Assembly: GCF_022701175.1 (NCBI RefSeq)
Contig: NZ_CP078088.1
Coordinates: forward strand, 372,001-436,000
Source of the DNA: Allobaculum sp. Allo2
Lineage (GTDB): Bacteria > Bacillota_I > Bacilli_A > Erysipelotrichales > Erysipelotrichaceae
DNA: 64,000 bases
Reading direction: 5' to 3'
The position numbers and the translations under genes are program-made. The notes beneath the pieces are model-generated. The model worked only from the letters and a program-made list of their open reading frames with translations, made no database searches and had not been told where the DNA came from. Positions 38,634-50,496 of the stretch are shown in pieces (within the stretch, counting starts at the first letter, position 1; the number at the start of each line of letters is the position of its first letter).

Positions 38634-40012
38634 TCAGACACGAATTTCGGATTCATGCGCGCGGTAACGGCGCTGTTGGCGATCGGAATCGTTACGGTTC
38701 TTTCGATCTTTTTCAGCGGCGTGCGGATGTTCGGGATCCGGCTGACGAAGTTGGTCGATAAAACGGCGCGTTCCTTTCTGAATTTTCTGGCTGATTGTCT
38801 TCCAGGAATAGCGGCGGAAGCGAATGGTCTTCTTCGATCGCGGCGACATATTGAGAATGACGCCAAACAGAATGAAGTAGGAAAGCGTGGACGATCCGCC
38901 GTAGGAAATGAGCGGCAGGGTAATGCCGGTAATCGGAACAAGGCCGACGATCATGCCCAGATTCTGGATCTGCTGATACAGCAGCATGGCAATCGCGCCA
39001 ATCATGACGAGCCGGTTAAACGGCACTTTGGAATTGTAGGCCATTTTGCAAAGGTACAGATCGAGCCACATGCAGACGAACAGGATATACGTCGTTCCCG
39101 CCAGGCCGAAGCACTGGCCGAATGCTGCGAAAATAAAGTCGGTGTGCGCTTCCGGAATCGAAATGATGGAAGCCTGCAGACCATGCCCGGTCAGACCGGC
39201 GGAGCCTAAAGAGAGCAGGGCGGTATATAGCTGGTTGCTCGATCCCAGCATATTGCGTTCCGGATACAGCCACGCGTCAATTCTTCGAATCTGATAGGAA
39301 GAGAAGACCGAGGAAAGGAAATCCGGATTAAAGAAATAAAGCAGGAAAAAGCCGCCAAGAAGAACGGCTACAAAGCCCAGCGCGATCCAGATGTACATTT
39401 TCCGAATGCCAGAGCAGAGCAGAAGAACGAGCAGAGTGAAGCCGATAATGATGAAGACGCCGGTATCCGGTTCGAGAAGAATCAGAATCATCGGAAGCAG
39501 AGCCCAGTGAAGAATTTCCATGAACATTTTCATATCATCCTTCACCGTTGGATTTGGATGTTCCGCCTGAAAGGAAGATATGATTTGCGAGGTTTTCAGA
39601 ATCAGAACGACTTTCATGAACTCCGAAGCCTGAAAGGAACCGATGCCCGGCAGCTGGAGCCAGGAATAGGCGCCGTTGACGGCACTCGCAAAGGGCAGGG
39701 AATGCGAGGTAAAGCGAAACAGAAGCTTGGAAGCCAGCAGATAAAACAGAATGCCAAGCAGTATTTTGTAAGCCATGGGCAAATATTCCATGACCTTTTA
39801 TTGGTAATGCGGGTGATCAGATACATCGTCGCAAACCCGACTGTGTACCACAGAATCTGCCGGCGCAAATAGGATTCGCCAGATCCGGTCCGGATCAGGT
39901 TGAAGGCGTTATACAGTGCAAAGCAGCTCGTAAAGAACAGGACGAGAAGGATGAAAATAAAGCCGAAATCCAGAGAAAACGTTCGTTTTCCAATTTGAAT
40001 ATTCTGTTTCAA
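38634..40012 (-). CDS. SEDS-family peptidoglycan polymerase (RodA-like)
   Basis: Polytopic FtsW/RodA/SpoVE glycosyltransferase that polymerises lipid II. About ten membrane segments; conserved GAYSWLQLPG, FQASEFMKVV, EPDTGVFIIIG, EAHTDFIFAAFG and LPLISYGGSS. The sequence pattern is nearer RodA than FtsW, but this is a judgement. Start is TTG 40012 behind AAGGAGGAG by 5 nt. Near 39796 AATAAAAGG needs an extra A (NKKVMEYLPMAYK). A basic, Arg/Lys-rich cytoplasmic tail follows the last helix. Restored length is about 459 aa. Divergent from mutS. Confidence 0.9.
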
Positions 40013-40130
40013 AAATCTCCTCCTTCCTTAAGTTGTGATTCAGTATACCATACCCGCACCGATCGCATGGCCCCTCCAAAAGAGACAAAACCGGGCTGGA
40101 AGTGGGAGCCTGCAGGGGACTTGTACGGTT

Positions 40131-40139
40131 TGCTATAAT
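40131..40139 (+). promoter_or_regulatory. extended -10 promoter of mutS
   Basis: TGCTATAAT at 40131-40139 in the 302-bp divergent gap between rodA-like and mutS. It lies 176 nt before the mutS start; a small hairpin GCGAAA/TTTCGC near 40178 lies in the leader. No clear -35. Confidence 0.5.
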
Positions 40140-40314
40140 AATGCGAAAGACCAAAAACGCGAAACCTAAAAATGAATGCGAAACATTTCGCGCATGGAAA
40201 AATACTCGAACGCTTTAAAGAAAAGGACCTGATCCTTCCATCCGGCCAGGTCAGAACCGACAGGAAAGCCGTCGATGATTCGAGTGCAAGGAACAGAGAA
40301 GACAGATAACGAAT

Positions 40315-42843
40315 ATGGATAAGATCGATAAATCAAAATATACCCCCATGATGCAGCATTACCTGCAGCTCAAAGAAGAAAATCCCGATGCGATCCTGAT
40401 GTATCGTCTCGGCGATTTTTATGAAATGTTTTTGACGATGCCAAAACGGTTTCCCGGGAACTGGATCTCGTTTTAACCGGACGCTCCGCCGGCGCGGAAA
40501 AGGCACCGATGTGCGGCGTGCCGTTTCGCGCAGCAAAATCCTATATTACCCGTCTGGTAAAAAGGGCTATAAAGTCGCGATCTGCGAACAGCTCGAAGAT
40601 CCAAAAGAAGCCAAGGGCCTTGTGGAACGTGGAATCATTCAGATTGTGACGCCGGGAACGCTGCTCGAAGAAGAAAACTCCAAGCGCTCTCTGAACTATC
40701 TGGCGGTTCTCGCTTCCGATCACCTTCATATTCTCGTTCTGCTTTGCGAACTGTCGACAGGCGAGCTGCGCTTTACGCAAATGGAAAAATCCATTACCGC
40801 CGTTCGCTCCTTCTCAATGAACTGCAGGTCAAGGAAGTCGTCGCCTCCCGAAAGCTCGATAAAACGTGGCAGGCCGCGCTGAAAGCCGATGAGGATCTGA
40901 CGTTTTCCATCGGATCGCCGGCGCCGCTCACACCGTTTGATGAAAGCCTGATTCCGTATCCGGACAAGCTGATCGAACAGGCGCTCTCCCTGCTGACCGG
41001 CTACCTGCAGGCGACGTCCATGCAGCACGCGGACCATCTGATGAAGATGACCCTCTCTTTCCGGAAGCCTGCATGATTCTCGATTCAGAAACCCGCATGC
41101 ATCTCGAACTGACCCGTTCGAGTTCTTCCTCTTCCAAAGCCACTTCCTTATGGGAATTCATGGATCATACAAAAGCGCGCAGGGCGGCCGCCTGCTGCGC
41201 GAATGGATTGAAGCCCCGCTCCTTTCGGTCGGAGAAATTACGGCCCGTCAGGATGCCGTACAGACGCTGCTCGATCAGTTTCTGATCCGCGCGTCTTTAC
41301 AGGATCATCTTTCCTCCATTTACGACCTCGAACGTCTGGCAGCGCGCATTAGCTATCGCAGCGCTTCGCCTCGAGACGTTTTGCAGCTGAGTGCCTCGCT
41401 TGAACACGCGGCGCCGATTCTCGATCTGGCTTCGTGCCTCGACAGCTTTCCGATGATTCAGGAAGTCGACAACTGTCAGGATCTCTACATGCAGATCAAG
41501 GACGCCATTGTGGCCGAACCGCCTCTGTCCACCAAGGACGGCAACTATATTGCGGACGGCTACGACGCCGAACTCGATGAGGTGCGCCGTCTGGTCACGT
41601 CCAGTGACGAGGCGTTAATGGAACTCGAAGCGAGAGAACGCGAGCGGACAGGCATTAAAAATCTGAAAATCGGCTACAACCGGGTATTCGGCTATTATGT
41701 CGAAGTTCGAAACAGCCAGCTTTCGCAGATTACGCCGGATCTTGGCTATACCCAGAAACAGACACTGGCCAACAGTGCCCGTTTTACCTTTGATGAACTG
41801 AAACAGCTCGAAGATAAGATTCTGAACGCGCAGGAGCGGAAAATCGTTCTGGAAGAAGAACTGTTTTCCCGCCTGCTGGAAACGATCAAATCCAGACTGG
41901 CGGATCTGCATCAGCTGTCCAAGGCGCTCAGTCTGATCGATGTTCTCGTCTCGCTGGCTGATCTGGCGGCGATGCAAGGCTATGAACGTCCGGAATTTAC
42001 CCAGACGCGCAGCGTGGAAATCGTCGAGGGCCGTCATCCGATTCTCGATGAGCGCATGCCTTCCTTTGTCTCCAACAACTGGACTATGGATGAAAACTGC
42101 GACATCTGCCTGATTACCGGTCCGAACATGGGCGGTAAATCGACCTGGCTGCGCCAGAACGCGCTGATTGTGATCATGGCGCAGATCGGAAGTTTCGTTC
42201 CGGCCAGAAAAGCCAAGCTGCCGGTTTTTGACCGCATCTTTACCCGCATTGGCGCCAGCGACGACCTGCTTCAGGGCAAGTCGACGTTCATGACGGAAAT
42301 GATGGAAGCCAATAACGCACTGCGCCACGCCACGAAAAACTCGCTGATTCTGTTTGACGAAATCGGCCGCGGTACCGCCACGTACGATGGCATGGCGCTT
42401 GCCCGGGCGATGCTGGAATATCTCAGCGGCGCCATCGGCGCGAAAACGCTGTTTTCCACCCATTATCACGAACTGACGGAACTCGAAGAAACGATCGATA
42501 ATCTGCGCAATGTCCACGTTGACGTGCGCGAAAACAAAGGCAAAATCGAATTCCTGTACCGCATTGTCGAGGGCAAAGCGGACAAATCCTATGGTATTCA
42601 TGTCGCGAAGCTGGCCGGTCTGCCGAAAATTGTCATCAACCGGGCGGACGATCTGCTCCACGAATTTGAAGCCGATTCGCCGGCCTCCAATATTCCATCC
42701 AGTCTCTTTGTGATGGATCCGGAAGATCTGGACCGCATGGCGCTGATCGAAAAATTCAGAAAATCGATCCCGACAGTCTCTCGGCCAAAGAAGCGCTCGA
42801 CATTTTGTATCGCCTCAAGCAGGAAGCCGACAAGCTGAGCTGA
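40315..42843 (+). CDS. mutS: DNA mismatch repair protein MutS
   Basis: Binds mismatches and recruits MutL. GDFYEMF holds the Phe-x-Glu mismatch wedge near residue 37; domain order through connector, core and clamp is normal; ATPase motifs are [31 protein letters not shown] and [12 protein letters not shown] 40315 lacks a close ribosome site (AAGGA is 21 nt upstream). Frame breaks near 40432, 40550, 40800, 41065, 41170 and 42765; restored length is about 844 aa, as expected. mutL follows after 177 bp and a terminator. The beta-clamp-binding tail is not obvious. Confidence 0.96.
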
Positions 42844-42905
42844 TTTCCAATTTTCCGCTTCAGACAGGGAAATTTGATCCGCTGTTCTGGCCTTACAATT
42901 TACGC

Positions 42906-42938
42906 AAGCCGGTCTGCGATTCCGGACCGGCTGCTTTT
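42906..42938 (+). terminator. terminator between mutS and mutL
   Basis: Stem AGCCGGTC (42907-42914) with GACCGGCT (42925-42932), followed by GCTTTTT. mutL therefore probably has its own promoter in 42940-43020 (none identified). Confidence 0.8.
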
Positions 42939-43020
42939 TACCTGAAATGGAGAAACACACGATTTTATAAATCGAAACCAATAGAAATACAGACAGAAAC
43001 CCGAGAAGGAGGGAAGGGAC

Positions 43021-45217
43021 ATGGGAATTATTCATGTACTCGATGAGCAGCTGACCAATATGATTGCGGCTGGCGAAGTCGTCGACCGGCCGGTGAATAT
43101 CGTCAAGGAATGCGTGGAAAACGCGCTCGATGCCGGTGCGGACTCCATTGATATTGAAGTCTTCCAGGGCGGCATCGATGGCGTCATCGTGACCGATAAC
43201 GGCTGCGGCATGAGCTTTGATGATGCCCGCATGGCGTTTGAGAGACATGCCACGTCCAAGATCCAGAGCGAAGATGAACTGTTTTCCATCTCCACTATGG
43301 GCTTTCGCGGCGAGGCGCTCCCTTCGATCGCTTCGGTTGCCCGCGTCAGCATGACGACCGCCGATGTCCATGGCGGTACGCGCATTGTCTTTGACTACGG
43401 CGAACTGATTTTGCATGAACACGCGGACGTACCGCAGGGAACGCGAATCGAAGTGCGCGGTCTGTTTTTGCATACGCCAGCCCGTTTTAAATATTTGAAA
43501 AAGCCGAACTATGAATTCGCGGTCATTGCGGATGCGGTCAATAAAATCGCGCTCGCCCATCCGGAAGTCCGCTTTACGCTGCGCCATGACAATCGTCTGA
43601 TTTTTCAGACGACCGGCAAATCCAACCGTCTTGAAATTCTCTTTCAGATGTTTGGCCGCGACGCTGCCAGCAAAGCCGAAGCGTTTGAAGCATCCAGTCC
43701 CGACTTCAAAATCAGCGGCTACGCGCTCCAGCCGTCCGTCAACCGTGCGTCCAAATCCTATATTTACCTTTGCCTGAACGGCCGTACGATTCGTTCCTGG
43801 CCGATTGTCAACGCGATTGTCGAAGGCTATCGCGAATTCCTGCCCAGGGAGCGCTATCCGGTCTGCTTCCTGAATATCGAAACGGATTTTCAGCTCGTCG
43901 ATGTCAACGTGCATCCAAACAAGCTGGAAGTGCGGATTTCCAAGGAAGAATATCTGGCTGATCTGATCAAAACGACGATTCAGTCGCTGTTTGAAGAAAA
44001 ATTCAGGCGCCCGAGATTCAGAATCCGGCTGTGCACCAAAAGGAAACGTATTCCATGGAGCCCTTCCCGGAACGATGGTAGTCCAGGAAAACCGCGTGCG
44101 CGACTACGGAAAGCCGGCTGCATCTGCGTATCCCGCCGGATCCGGTGCGCCCCGTATGGATCGAAAGCCTTCCGCACCGTTTGGCTATCCGGCCGGAGCG
44201 GTTCCGCCGCGCACCGATTCAAAGGGCCAATCAGCCGCCACGGCAGCTTCCAGAGAAGAAGCCCCGCAGCGCTCCGGCACCAAAGCATCGGCAGATGCAG
44301 AGCTTGCCTTTCTCAATTCGTCCTTTCTCAATCAGGCGCAGAAAAACTTTCCGATCTGACCGCCAGCGACACGCCCGCTCAGACCGCTCCGGTGAATCCC
44401 CAGAATCCAGCCGGAGAAGATCTTTCTCCTGTGCAAAATCCCGTTTCACAGACTTCGGTCTCTGCTGGTGAAAAACACTTTTGAATTCTGGGGAGGAAAG
44501 AGCCGAAAACGCCTCTGCCAATCGTCCGGAAGAAAGTGCGGCTTCAGGCCGTCCTGTGCAGGAGCGTACGACGCCTGACTATCCGCAGGGAACTGCGGAT
44601 CCTGCCGAATGGGCAGCCCGTCAGGACGCCCGCGGCATTGGCTATCTGGATACGCTGCGTATTATCGGCCAGCTTAAGGATTCCTACATCGTCTGCGAAG
44701 ACGACGAAGGACTCGTCATTATCGACCAGCATGCGGCCCAGGAGCGCGCCAACTTTGAAAAGATTGCCAACTCCTTTGAACAGCCTTCTCCCTACATGCA
44801 GCCGCTGATTCTTCCCATTTCCAAAACCGTTCCGGCGTCGCTGATCGCAATGGTCGATACGCTCAACGAAAGCGTCGGCCGTTACGGACTGCACTTCGAC
44901 GTGCTCAATAGGTCGCTGGTTCTGCGCGAAATTCCGGGCTGGATGACGAACATGAACGCGGAAAAATTTGTCGATGATCTGCTCGTCTGGTTTGCCTCCC
45001 ACAAGGATGTGAACATGCAGGAACTCCGTCGTCATATGATCGCGACGATCGCCTGCCATTCTTCCATCCGCTTTAACCACCGGCTTTCGATGGAGGAAAT
45101 GAAAAAGTCATTGAAGACATGAAACACTGCCGCCAGCCGTATCATTGCCCGCATGGCCGCCCGACGATTATCCGGCTGACACTGAAGCAGCTGGCCAGGG
45201 AGTTTGAACGTGCATAA
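43021..45217 (+). CDS. mutL: DNA mismatch repair protein MutL
   Basis: GHKL ATPase and nicking endonuclease of mismatch repair. N-terminal motifs AAGEVVDRPVN, NALDAGADS, DNGCGMS and GFRGEALPS; a long low-complexity linker (about 43990-44560, Pro/Ala/Ser-rich); C-terminal metal-dependent endonuclease motif DQHAAQERANFE. The endonuclease form fits a bacterium without MutH. ATG 43021 follows GGAGGGAAGGGAC. Frame breaks near 44010, 44045, 44350, 44480 and 45108; the end is FKQLAREFERA-like at 45215-45217. Reconstructed length is about 733 aa, long because of the linker. Overlaps miaA. Confidence 0.95.
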
Positions 45218-46181
45218 GGTGATCGCAATCGTCGGCCCGACGGCTTCCGGAAAAAGCTCCATTGCGATTGAAGCGGCCCGACGGCTCAATGGAGAAATCA
45301 TTTCGGCGGATTCGATGCAGGTGTACAAAGGCATGGATATCGGCACCGCAAAAATTACGCCTCAGGAAATGGAAGGCATTCCCCATTCTCTGATCGATAT
45401 CGAAGACATCGATACGCCCTGGAATGTCCGCAAGTTCCAGACGCTCTGCCGTCAGAAAATTGAAGAAATCTGCGCAAAAGGCAAAGTTCCGATTCTTTGC
45501 GGGGAACGGGACTGTACGTCAAAGCCGCGCTTTACGACTACGAATTTGAAGACGAATCGGAAAGCGAAGAAGATCAGAAACTGACGGCTGAGCTCGAGAC
45601 GAAAACGAACGAAGAACTGTACGCGCTTTTGCAGGAACTCGATCCGCAGGCCCTGGAAAAATTCACATCAACAATCGCAAGCGTCTGCTTCGCGCCGCTT
45701 TCATGGCCCGCTCGGGAAAAACAAAATCCATGCGTGAAAACGGGCAGAAACATGAGCCGATTTATGATGTATATATGGTCGGTCTCAAAGCGGACCGCGC
45801 CCTGGAAATTGAACGCATCGACCGCCGCGTCGATCAGATGTTTGATGCCGGACTTGCAGACGAAGTACGTGCACTCTTTCTTTCCGAGAAAAGCCGCACG
45901 TATAACAGCTTTCAGGCCATCGGGTACAAGGAATTTGCGCCGTGGCTCAAGCGTCTGGAAGACGATGAAAACGGACAGAGTACAAAAAGCTGACCGAAGC
46001 GGAAAGCGAAACGATGCTTCAGTCCATTCGAGAGCAGATCAAGGTGCATACGCGGCAGTACGCGAGACGGCAGATGACCTGGTTTAATCACCAGATGCCG
46101 GTGCACTGGTTTGATCCGGCCAATAAGCAGGCAATCTTCGATGCGCTGGAGGACTGGTATGGAAAAGACAAATCCATTTAA
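45210..46181 (+). CDS. miaA: tRNA dimethylallyltransferase MiaA
   Basis: Adds isopentenyl to A37 of UNN-reading tRNAs. P-loop VGPTASGKSSIA, the signature ISADSMQVYKGMDIGTAK, and later GLYVKAALYDYEF, QAIGYKEF and TRQYARRQMTWF. GTG 45210 is favoured because GGGAG stands 7 nt before it; TTG 45204 is closer to that site. Frame breaks near 45503, 45668 and 45983. Restored length is about 325 aa, slightly above typical. mutL-miaA is a common pairing; overlaps mutL by 8 nt and tcdA by 23 nt. Confidence 0.94.
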
Positions 46182-46897
46182 GCGGGCATCCCTGCTTTAC
46201 GGAAAAGAAGGGCTGGACGCCCTGAAAAACGCCTGCGTGATCGTCGCCGGATGCGGCGGAGTCGGTTCCTTTGCGATTGAATCGCTCGCGCGCAGCGGCG
46301 TGGGCAGACTTGTGCTCATCGATAAGGACGTAGTGGAAGAAACGAACATCAACCGCCAGCTCTGCGCCCTGCAAAGCACGATCGGCCAGTATAAGACCGA
46401 CGTCTGGAAAGCGCGGATCGCGCAGATCAATCCGGGCTGCGAGGTCGTTCTCTTTACTGGCTGGTACGACGAAAACATGGACGAACAGCTCCTCGAACAG
46501 AACCCGGACTATGTGCTCGACTGCATTGATTCCATCGGCTCCAAAAGGACCTGATCCGTTTCTGCCTGCGCGAAAAATTCCGCTCATTTCCAGCATGGGC
46601 ATGGCCAGACGTCTTGACCCGTCCAAAGTGGAACTCGTGGAACTGGAAAAGACGGCCGGCGATCCCATGGCGAAAATTCTTCGCCTGTGGAAGCGCAAGA
46701 GCCGGATTCGCGGCAAGATCATGACCGTCTGCTCGAAGGAAATTCCGATGGCCATGCCAGAAGGCGAACCGCTGCCTTCTTCGATTTTTGTACCGTCAAC
46801 CGCCGGCATTCTCATGGCGTCGCGCTGCGTCAGCGATCTGCAGAAAAAGGCGCTCCCGAAGGCAGAAAAAGAACCTGCCGCTTCGATGGGCGAGTAA
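46159..46897 (+). CDS. tcdA: tRNA threonylcarbamoyladenosine dehydratase TcdA
   Basis: E1/ThiF-like enzyme that cyclises t6A37. Nucleotide site VIVAGCGGVGSFAIESLARSG, then LIDKDVVEETNINRQ and CIDSIGSK, typical of CsdL/TcdA rather than ThiF or MoeB, which carry extra zinc cysteines. ATG 46159 follows GGAGG by 6 nt. Near 46543 CCAAAAGG needs an extra A; then DLIRFCLREKIPLISSMGMARRLDP. Restored length about 246 aa. It follows miaA, so two tRNA A37 modification genes are read together. Confidence 0.9.
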
Positions 46898-47079
46898 ATC
46901 CGATTATCCATGGATTTCCCGGTCTGAGAGATCGTACGTGTGCATGGCCATAAACAGGCAAACGCACAAAAAGTAAATTCAAAAAACAAGATCAAACCAA
47001 TACAATCGTTTCATCTTCTTTGCTTCATCCCCAGATAAAAATGACTTCCCCAAAGGAAGGAAAGGAAACCTAAAACTGA

Positions 47080-48440
47080 ATGAACGAACTGACAATCCAA
47101 ATTATTCTGCTAGTTGTTCTCCTGCTTCTGTCCGCTTTTTCTCCTCGGCGGAAACCTCGCTAGTCGCTGTTTCACGCATCCGCATCCGTACGCTTGCGGA
47201 TCAGGGCAACCGACGGGCGAAAATACTGCTTCAGATTTTTGAAAACGAGCCGAAAATGCTGTCGGCAATTCTGATCGGAAACAACCTCGTCAATACGTTC
47301 CTGGCCTCTCTGTCGTCCATGATCGCCTATCGATTCGGCGGCTACGCCGTGTCGATCGCGACCTTTCTGATCACGTTTCTGATCCTGGTCTTTGGCGAGA
47401 TCACCCCGAAAACGCTGGCGACGATCAGCTCGGAAAAGTTCGCGCTGATGTACGCGCCGATTATCCGCTTTCTCATGCAGATTCTCACGCCGGTCATCTG
47501 GTTCATCAACATTTTCTCCGGTCTGATCCTGCGCATGTTCGGCGTAAAGGGCAGTCAGAAAAACGCCCAGATTACCGAAAGCGAACTCCACACCATTCTG
47601 GATGTATCGCATGAAGAAGGCGTTATTGAAGCAGACGAGCGCGATATGATCCGCAACGTGTTTGAGTTTACTGATGCCAAGGCGCGCGAAATCATGGTCC
47701 CCCGCGTCCATGTGACGTCCGTTCCTTCGAGCATCACCAGCCAGGAGCTCAAGCAGATTTACGATCGCGACCACTTTACGCGAATCCCGGTGTATGAGGA
47801 CAATCCGGACAACATTATCGGCATCCTCAACATGAAAGATCTTATTTTCCACGATCCCGATGAACCGTTTGATCTCAAGAAAATGCTTCGCAAGCCGTAT
47901 TTCACGATTGAAAACAAGGGCATTAACGAGCTTCTTGAAGAAATGCAGAAAGACCAGTACAACATGACGATCGTGCTCGACGAGTACGGCGAACTGGCCG
48001 GCATTCTGACGGTCGAAGACATCATTGAGGAAATCGTCGGCGAAGTGCAGGACGAATTCGACGCTTCGGAAAATGAAAACATCATTCAGGTCGGTCCTGG
48101 CCGCTACAAAGTGCGCGGCTATCTTTCCCTGCACGATCTTAACGATGCGCTGTCGCTGCATCTGGACAGTGAAGACTACGATTCGATCGGCGGCCTGCTC
48201 ATTGAAAAGCTCGGCCGTTTCCCGACGCTTGGCGAACTCGTCCAGCTTGATGACGGACTCAGTGTCCGCGTAACGTCCCTGCACAAAAACCGAATCGAAG
48301 AAGTCATGCTCATGATTCAGGATCCCAACGCGCAGACCGAAGAAAAGAGCGCTTCAAAGAAGAAGCCAAACCCGAACCTTCCCAGGAAAAATCCGGCGAA
48401 ACGGATCGGAAAAAGCAGAAATAATCCGACTGGCGATTAA
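47080..48440 (+). CDS. CNNM/CorC-type transporter (hemolysin family)
   Basis: Membrane protein with DUF21 (CNNM) transmembrane domain (about residues 1-190), two CBS domains (MVPRVHVTSVPSS; YNMTIVLDEYGELAGILT) and a CorC/HlyC domain (KVRGYLSLHDLNDAL). Thought to take part in Mg2+ or divalent-cation transport; not a proven hemolysin. ATG 47080 precedes MNELTIQIILLVVLLLLSAF. Near 47139 CTTTTTCT needs an extra T (AFFSSAETSLVAVS). A cytoplasmic Lys/Asn/Pro-rich tail ends at 48440. Restored length is about 453 aa. Confidence 0.9.
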
Positions 48441-48458
48441 GCGTATTTTTCCAAGAAT

Positions 48459-48503
48459 AAAAAGACCATCTGAACTTTATATATCATACAAATGGTCTTT
48501 TTT
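48459..48503. terminator. bidirectional terminator, CNNM/gpmA
   Basis: AAAAAGACCAT (48459-48469) with ATGGTCTTTTT (48492-48502), loop of 22 bases. A run and T run on either side serve both convergent genes. Confidence 0.85.
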
Positions 48504-48538
48504 CATGGTCGGATTCCAAAGCGGAATCCGACCGAAAA

Positions 48539-49284
48539 TCAGTGCGCTTTTCCCTGATTGGCTACCGCCTGCATTTTGGCTTTGATTTGTTTCGCGTCGC
48601 CCAGATAGTAATGGCGCAGGACGTTCATATCGTCGTCGAATTCATAGACGAGCGGTACGCCGGTCGGAATGTTTAGCTTGACGATTTCTTCATCGCCGAT
48701 TCCGTCCAGATACTTCACGAGCGCGCGAAGGGAATTGCCATGGGCGGCTATGATGACGGTCTCTCCGTCGCGAATTTTCGGTTCAATATGTTCCAGATAG
48801 TACGGAACGACGCGTTCAATGGTCGTCTTGAGCGATTCAGCCAGCGGCAGTTCATCGGCCGGAATTTTGGCGTAGTGGGGCTGGTTTTGCGGCGCTCTTG
48901 GATCTTCTGGATCCAGAACGGGCGGCAGCCCGTCAAAAGAACGCCGCCATATGAGAACCTGTTCGTCTCCGTATTTGCGGGCGGTGCCGGCTTTGTTCAG
49001 TCCCTGGAGTGCCCCATAATGCCGTTCGTTGAGTTTCCACGTCTTTTCGACGGGAATATAGTTTTCATCCAGTTCATCGAGCACGTGATTGAGCGTGTGA
49101 ATGGCCCGTTTCAAATACGAGGTGTAGGCCCGGTCGAGAACGATGCCTTCCTCTTTGAGCAGACGGCCGGCTTCTTTTGCCTCTTCATGCCCTTTTTCGG
49201 ACAGATCCACATCCGTCCATCCGGTAAAGCGGTTTTTCCGGTTCCATTCGCTTTCGCCATGGCGAAGCAGCACAAGTTTTTCAT
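48539..49284 (-). CDS. gpmA: phosphoglycerate mutase, BPG-dependent
   Basis: Glycolytic interconversion of 3- and 2-phosphoglycerate by a phospho-His mechanism. [10 protein letters not shown] (catalytic His), [19 protein letters not shown] and [10 protein letters not shown] are clear. ATG 49284 follows AAGGAGAGTCTGG; near 49276 AAAAAC needs an extra A, giving the standard start [15 protein letters not shown]. Restored length is about 248 aa. Convergent with the CNNM gene and preceded by the terminator of the amidase pair. Confidence 0.95.
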
Positions 49285-49374
49285 ATCCAGACTCTCCTTT
49301 CTTTGATTGTTAGTTTAGTCTAATCGAAGAGTAGCAGATTGGATCGATCCAATCCAATCGGATGCCAGAAAAAA

Positions 49375-49401
49375 CAGACTCTGTCGAGCGGACAGAGTCT
49401 G
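49375..49401 (-). terminator. terminator after amidase 1
   Basis: 11-bp stem CAGACTCTGTC with GACAGAGTCTG, five-base loop, followed by six T on the minus strand. Confidence 0.88.
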
Positions 49402-49445
49402 GAAAAGACAAGATGGAAAGACGGAAAGATCAGAAGCAGAACGGT

Positions 49446-50368
49446 TTACTGAGCCGCGGCGGAAGAAGAGCTGGCAGAATCCTTTTTTCAATGAGCTGAC
49501 CGTGATGGTAGCGCTGGTTCTGGTACTGCGGGGCGTCCGGATTTTCCATGATGTAATCCGAAACGGCAGCGGCGAGCGCTTCGGCCACTTCGTCCTGCTT
49601 TTCTTCGCTGTTGAGCTTGGCAAGATCGTCCGGATTGGACATGTACGCCAGCTCGATCAGCATCGAATGAATATCGGACATGGTCACCAGCTGCAAAAGC
49701 TGATCGTCGATCGTCTGGTAGTTCTGCGCCCAGCCGATCGCGCTGAGATATTCGTGCATTTTATCCGTCAGCGCGCGGGTAATCGAGTCGTCGGGGTTGA
49801 TGAAGAAGATCGTGCCTTCGACGGAAGGATCCGCAAAGGAATTGCAGTGAAGGGAGATGTAATAATCCGCGTCCTGTTCCCATTGCTGGGCAAGACGGTA
49901 ATTGAGGTCATCGGATTCGACATCGCCCCAGAACACATTGTCGTCCTGACGGATGTATTTAACTTCGATCTGAGGATTCAGCTGTTCGAGATACTGACCC
50001 ATTTTCATGGCGATCGCCAGGTTCAGATCTTTTTCCAGCGTGCCGTTATCGGTCGTTTTGCCGCCGTCTACGCCGCCATGACCGGCATCGATGAGAACGG
50101 TAGCCACTTTTTCTCCGGTATCCGGATACGTTTTATACGTCGGCGGGGTCGGTTCGGTCGACGCGACCGACGTCTGGGTGCTGGATGTCTGCGACTGGGA
50201 AGTCTTGGAAGTTTTCGGTTCAGGAGGCTGCTGGACGGGGGAATAGGCCCGGGTAAACAGCGTGGAATAAAGAACGATGGAAAGGCAGAGCAGGAGCGCG
50301 AAATACAGTCCAGCATGCGCGGCCTTATTTTTGCCTTTGCGCTGCTTTTTTGGGGAAGGGGATGGCAT
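49446..50368 (-). CDS. N-acetylmuramoyl-L-alanine amidase (first of two)
   Basis: Zinc amidase (Amidase_3) cutting the peptide from peptidoglycan. One N-terminal membrane segment (LYFALLLCLSIVLYSTL), a Ser/Thr/Pro linker, then VLIDAGHGGVDGGK, DYYISLHCNS, and MLIELAYMSN; zinc ligands are in GHGG and the His of SLHCN. Near 49480 GAAAAAAGG needs an extra A; the end is then a run of Ser and Ala closing at 49446. Restored length is about 307 aa. Lies just after a paralogous amidase gene, with a terminator between. Start ATG 50368 follows TTAAAGGAGG. Confidence 0.9.
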
Positions 50369-50473
50369 GTATACCTCCTTTAAAAATCAAAAGACAGAAA
50401 TCCGCGCAGGAAGCGGGATTCTGAAGAGTTCAAAAGAAAAGATGAAAGACAGGAAAAAACAAAAATTGATCAC

Positions 50474-50496
50474 CGATCCTGTCGGGTTCAGGATCG
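50474..50496 (-). terminator. terminator after amidase 2
   Basis: CGATCCTG/CAGGATCG stem overlapping the amidase 2 stop, followed by GGTGATCAATTTTTG on the minus strand. Confidence 0.6.
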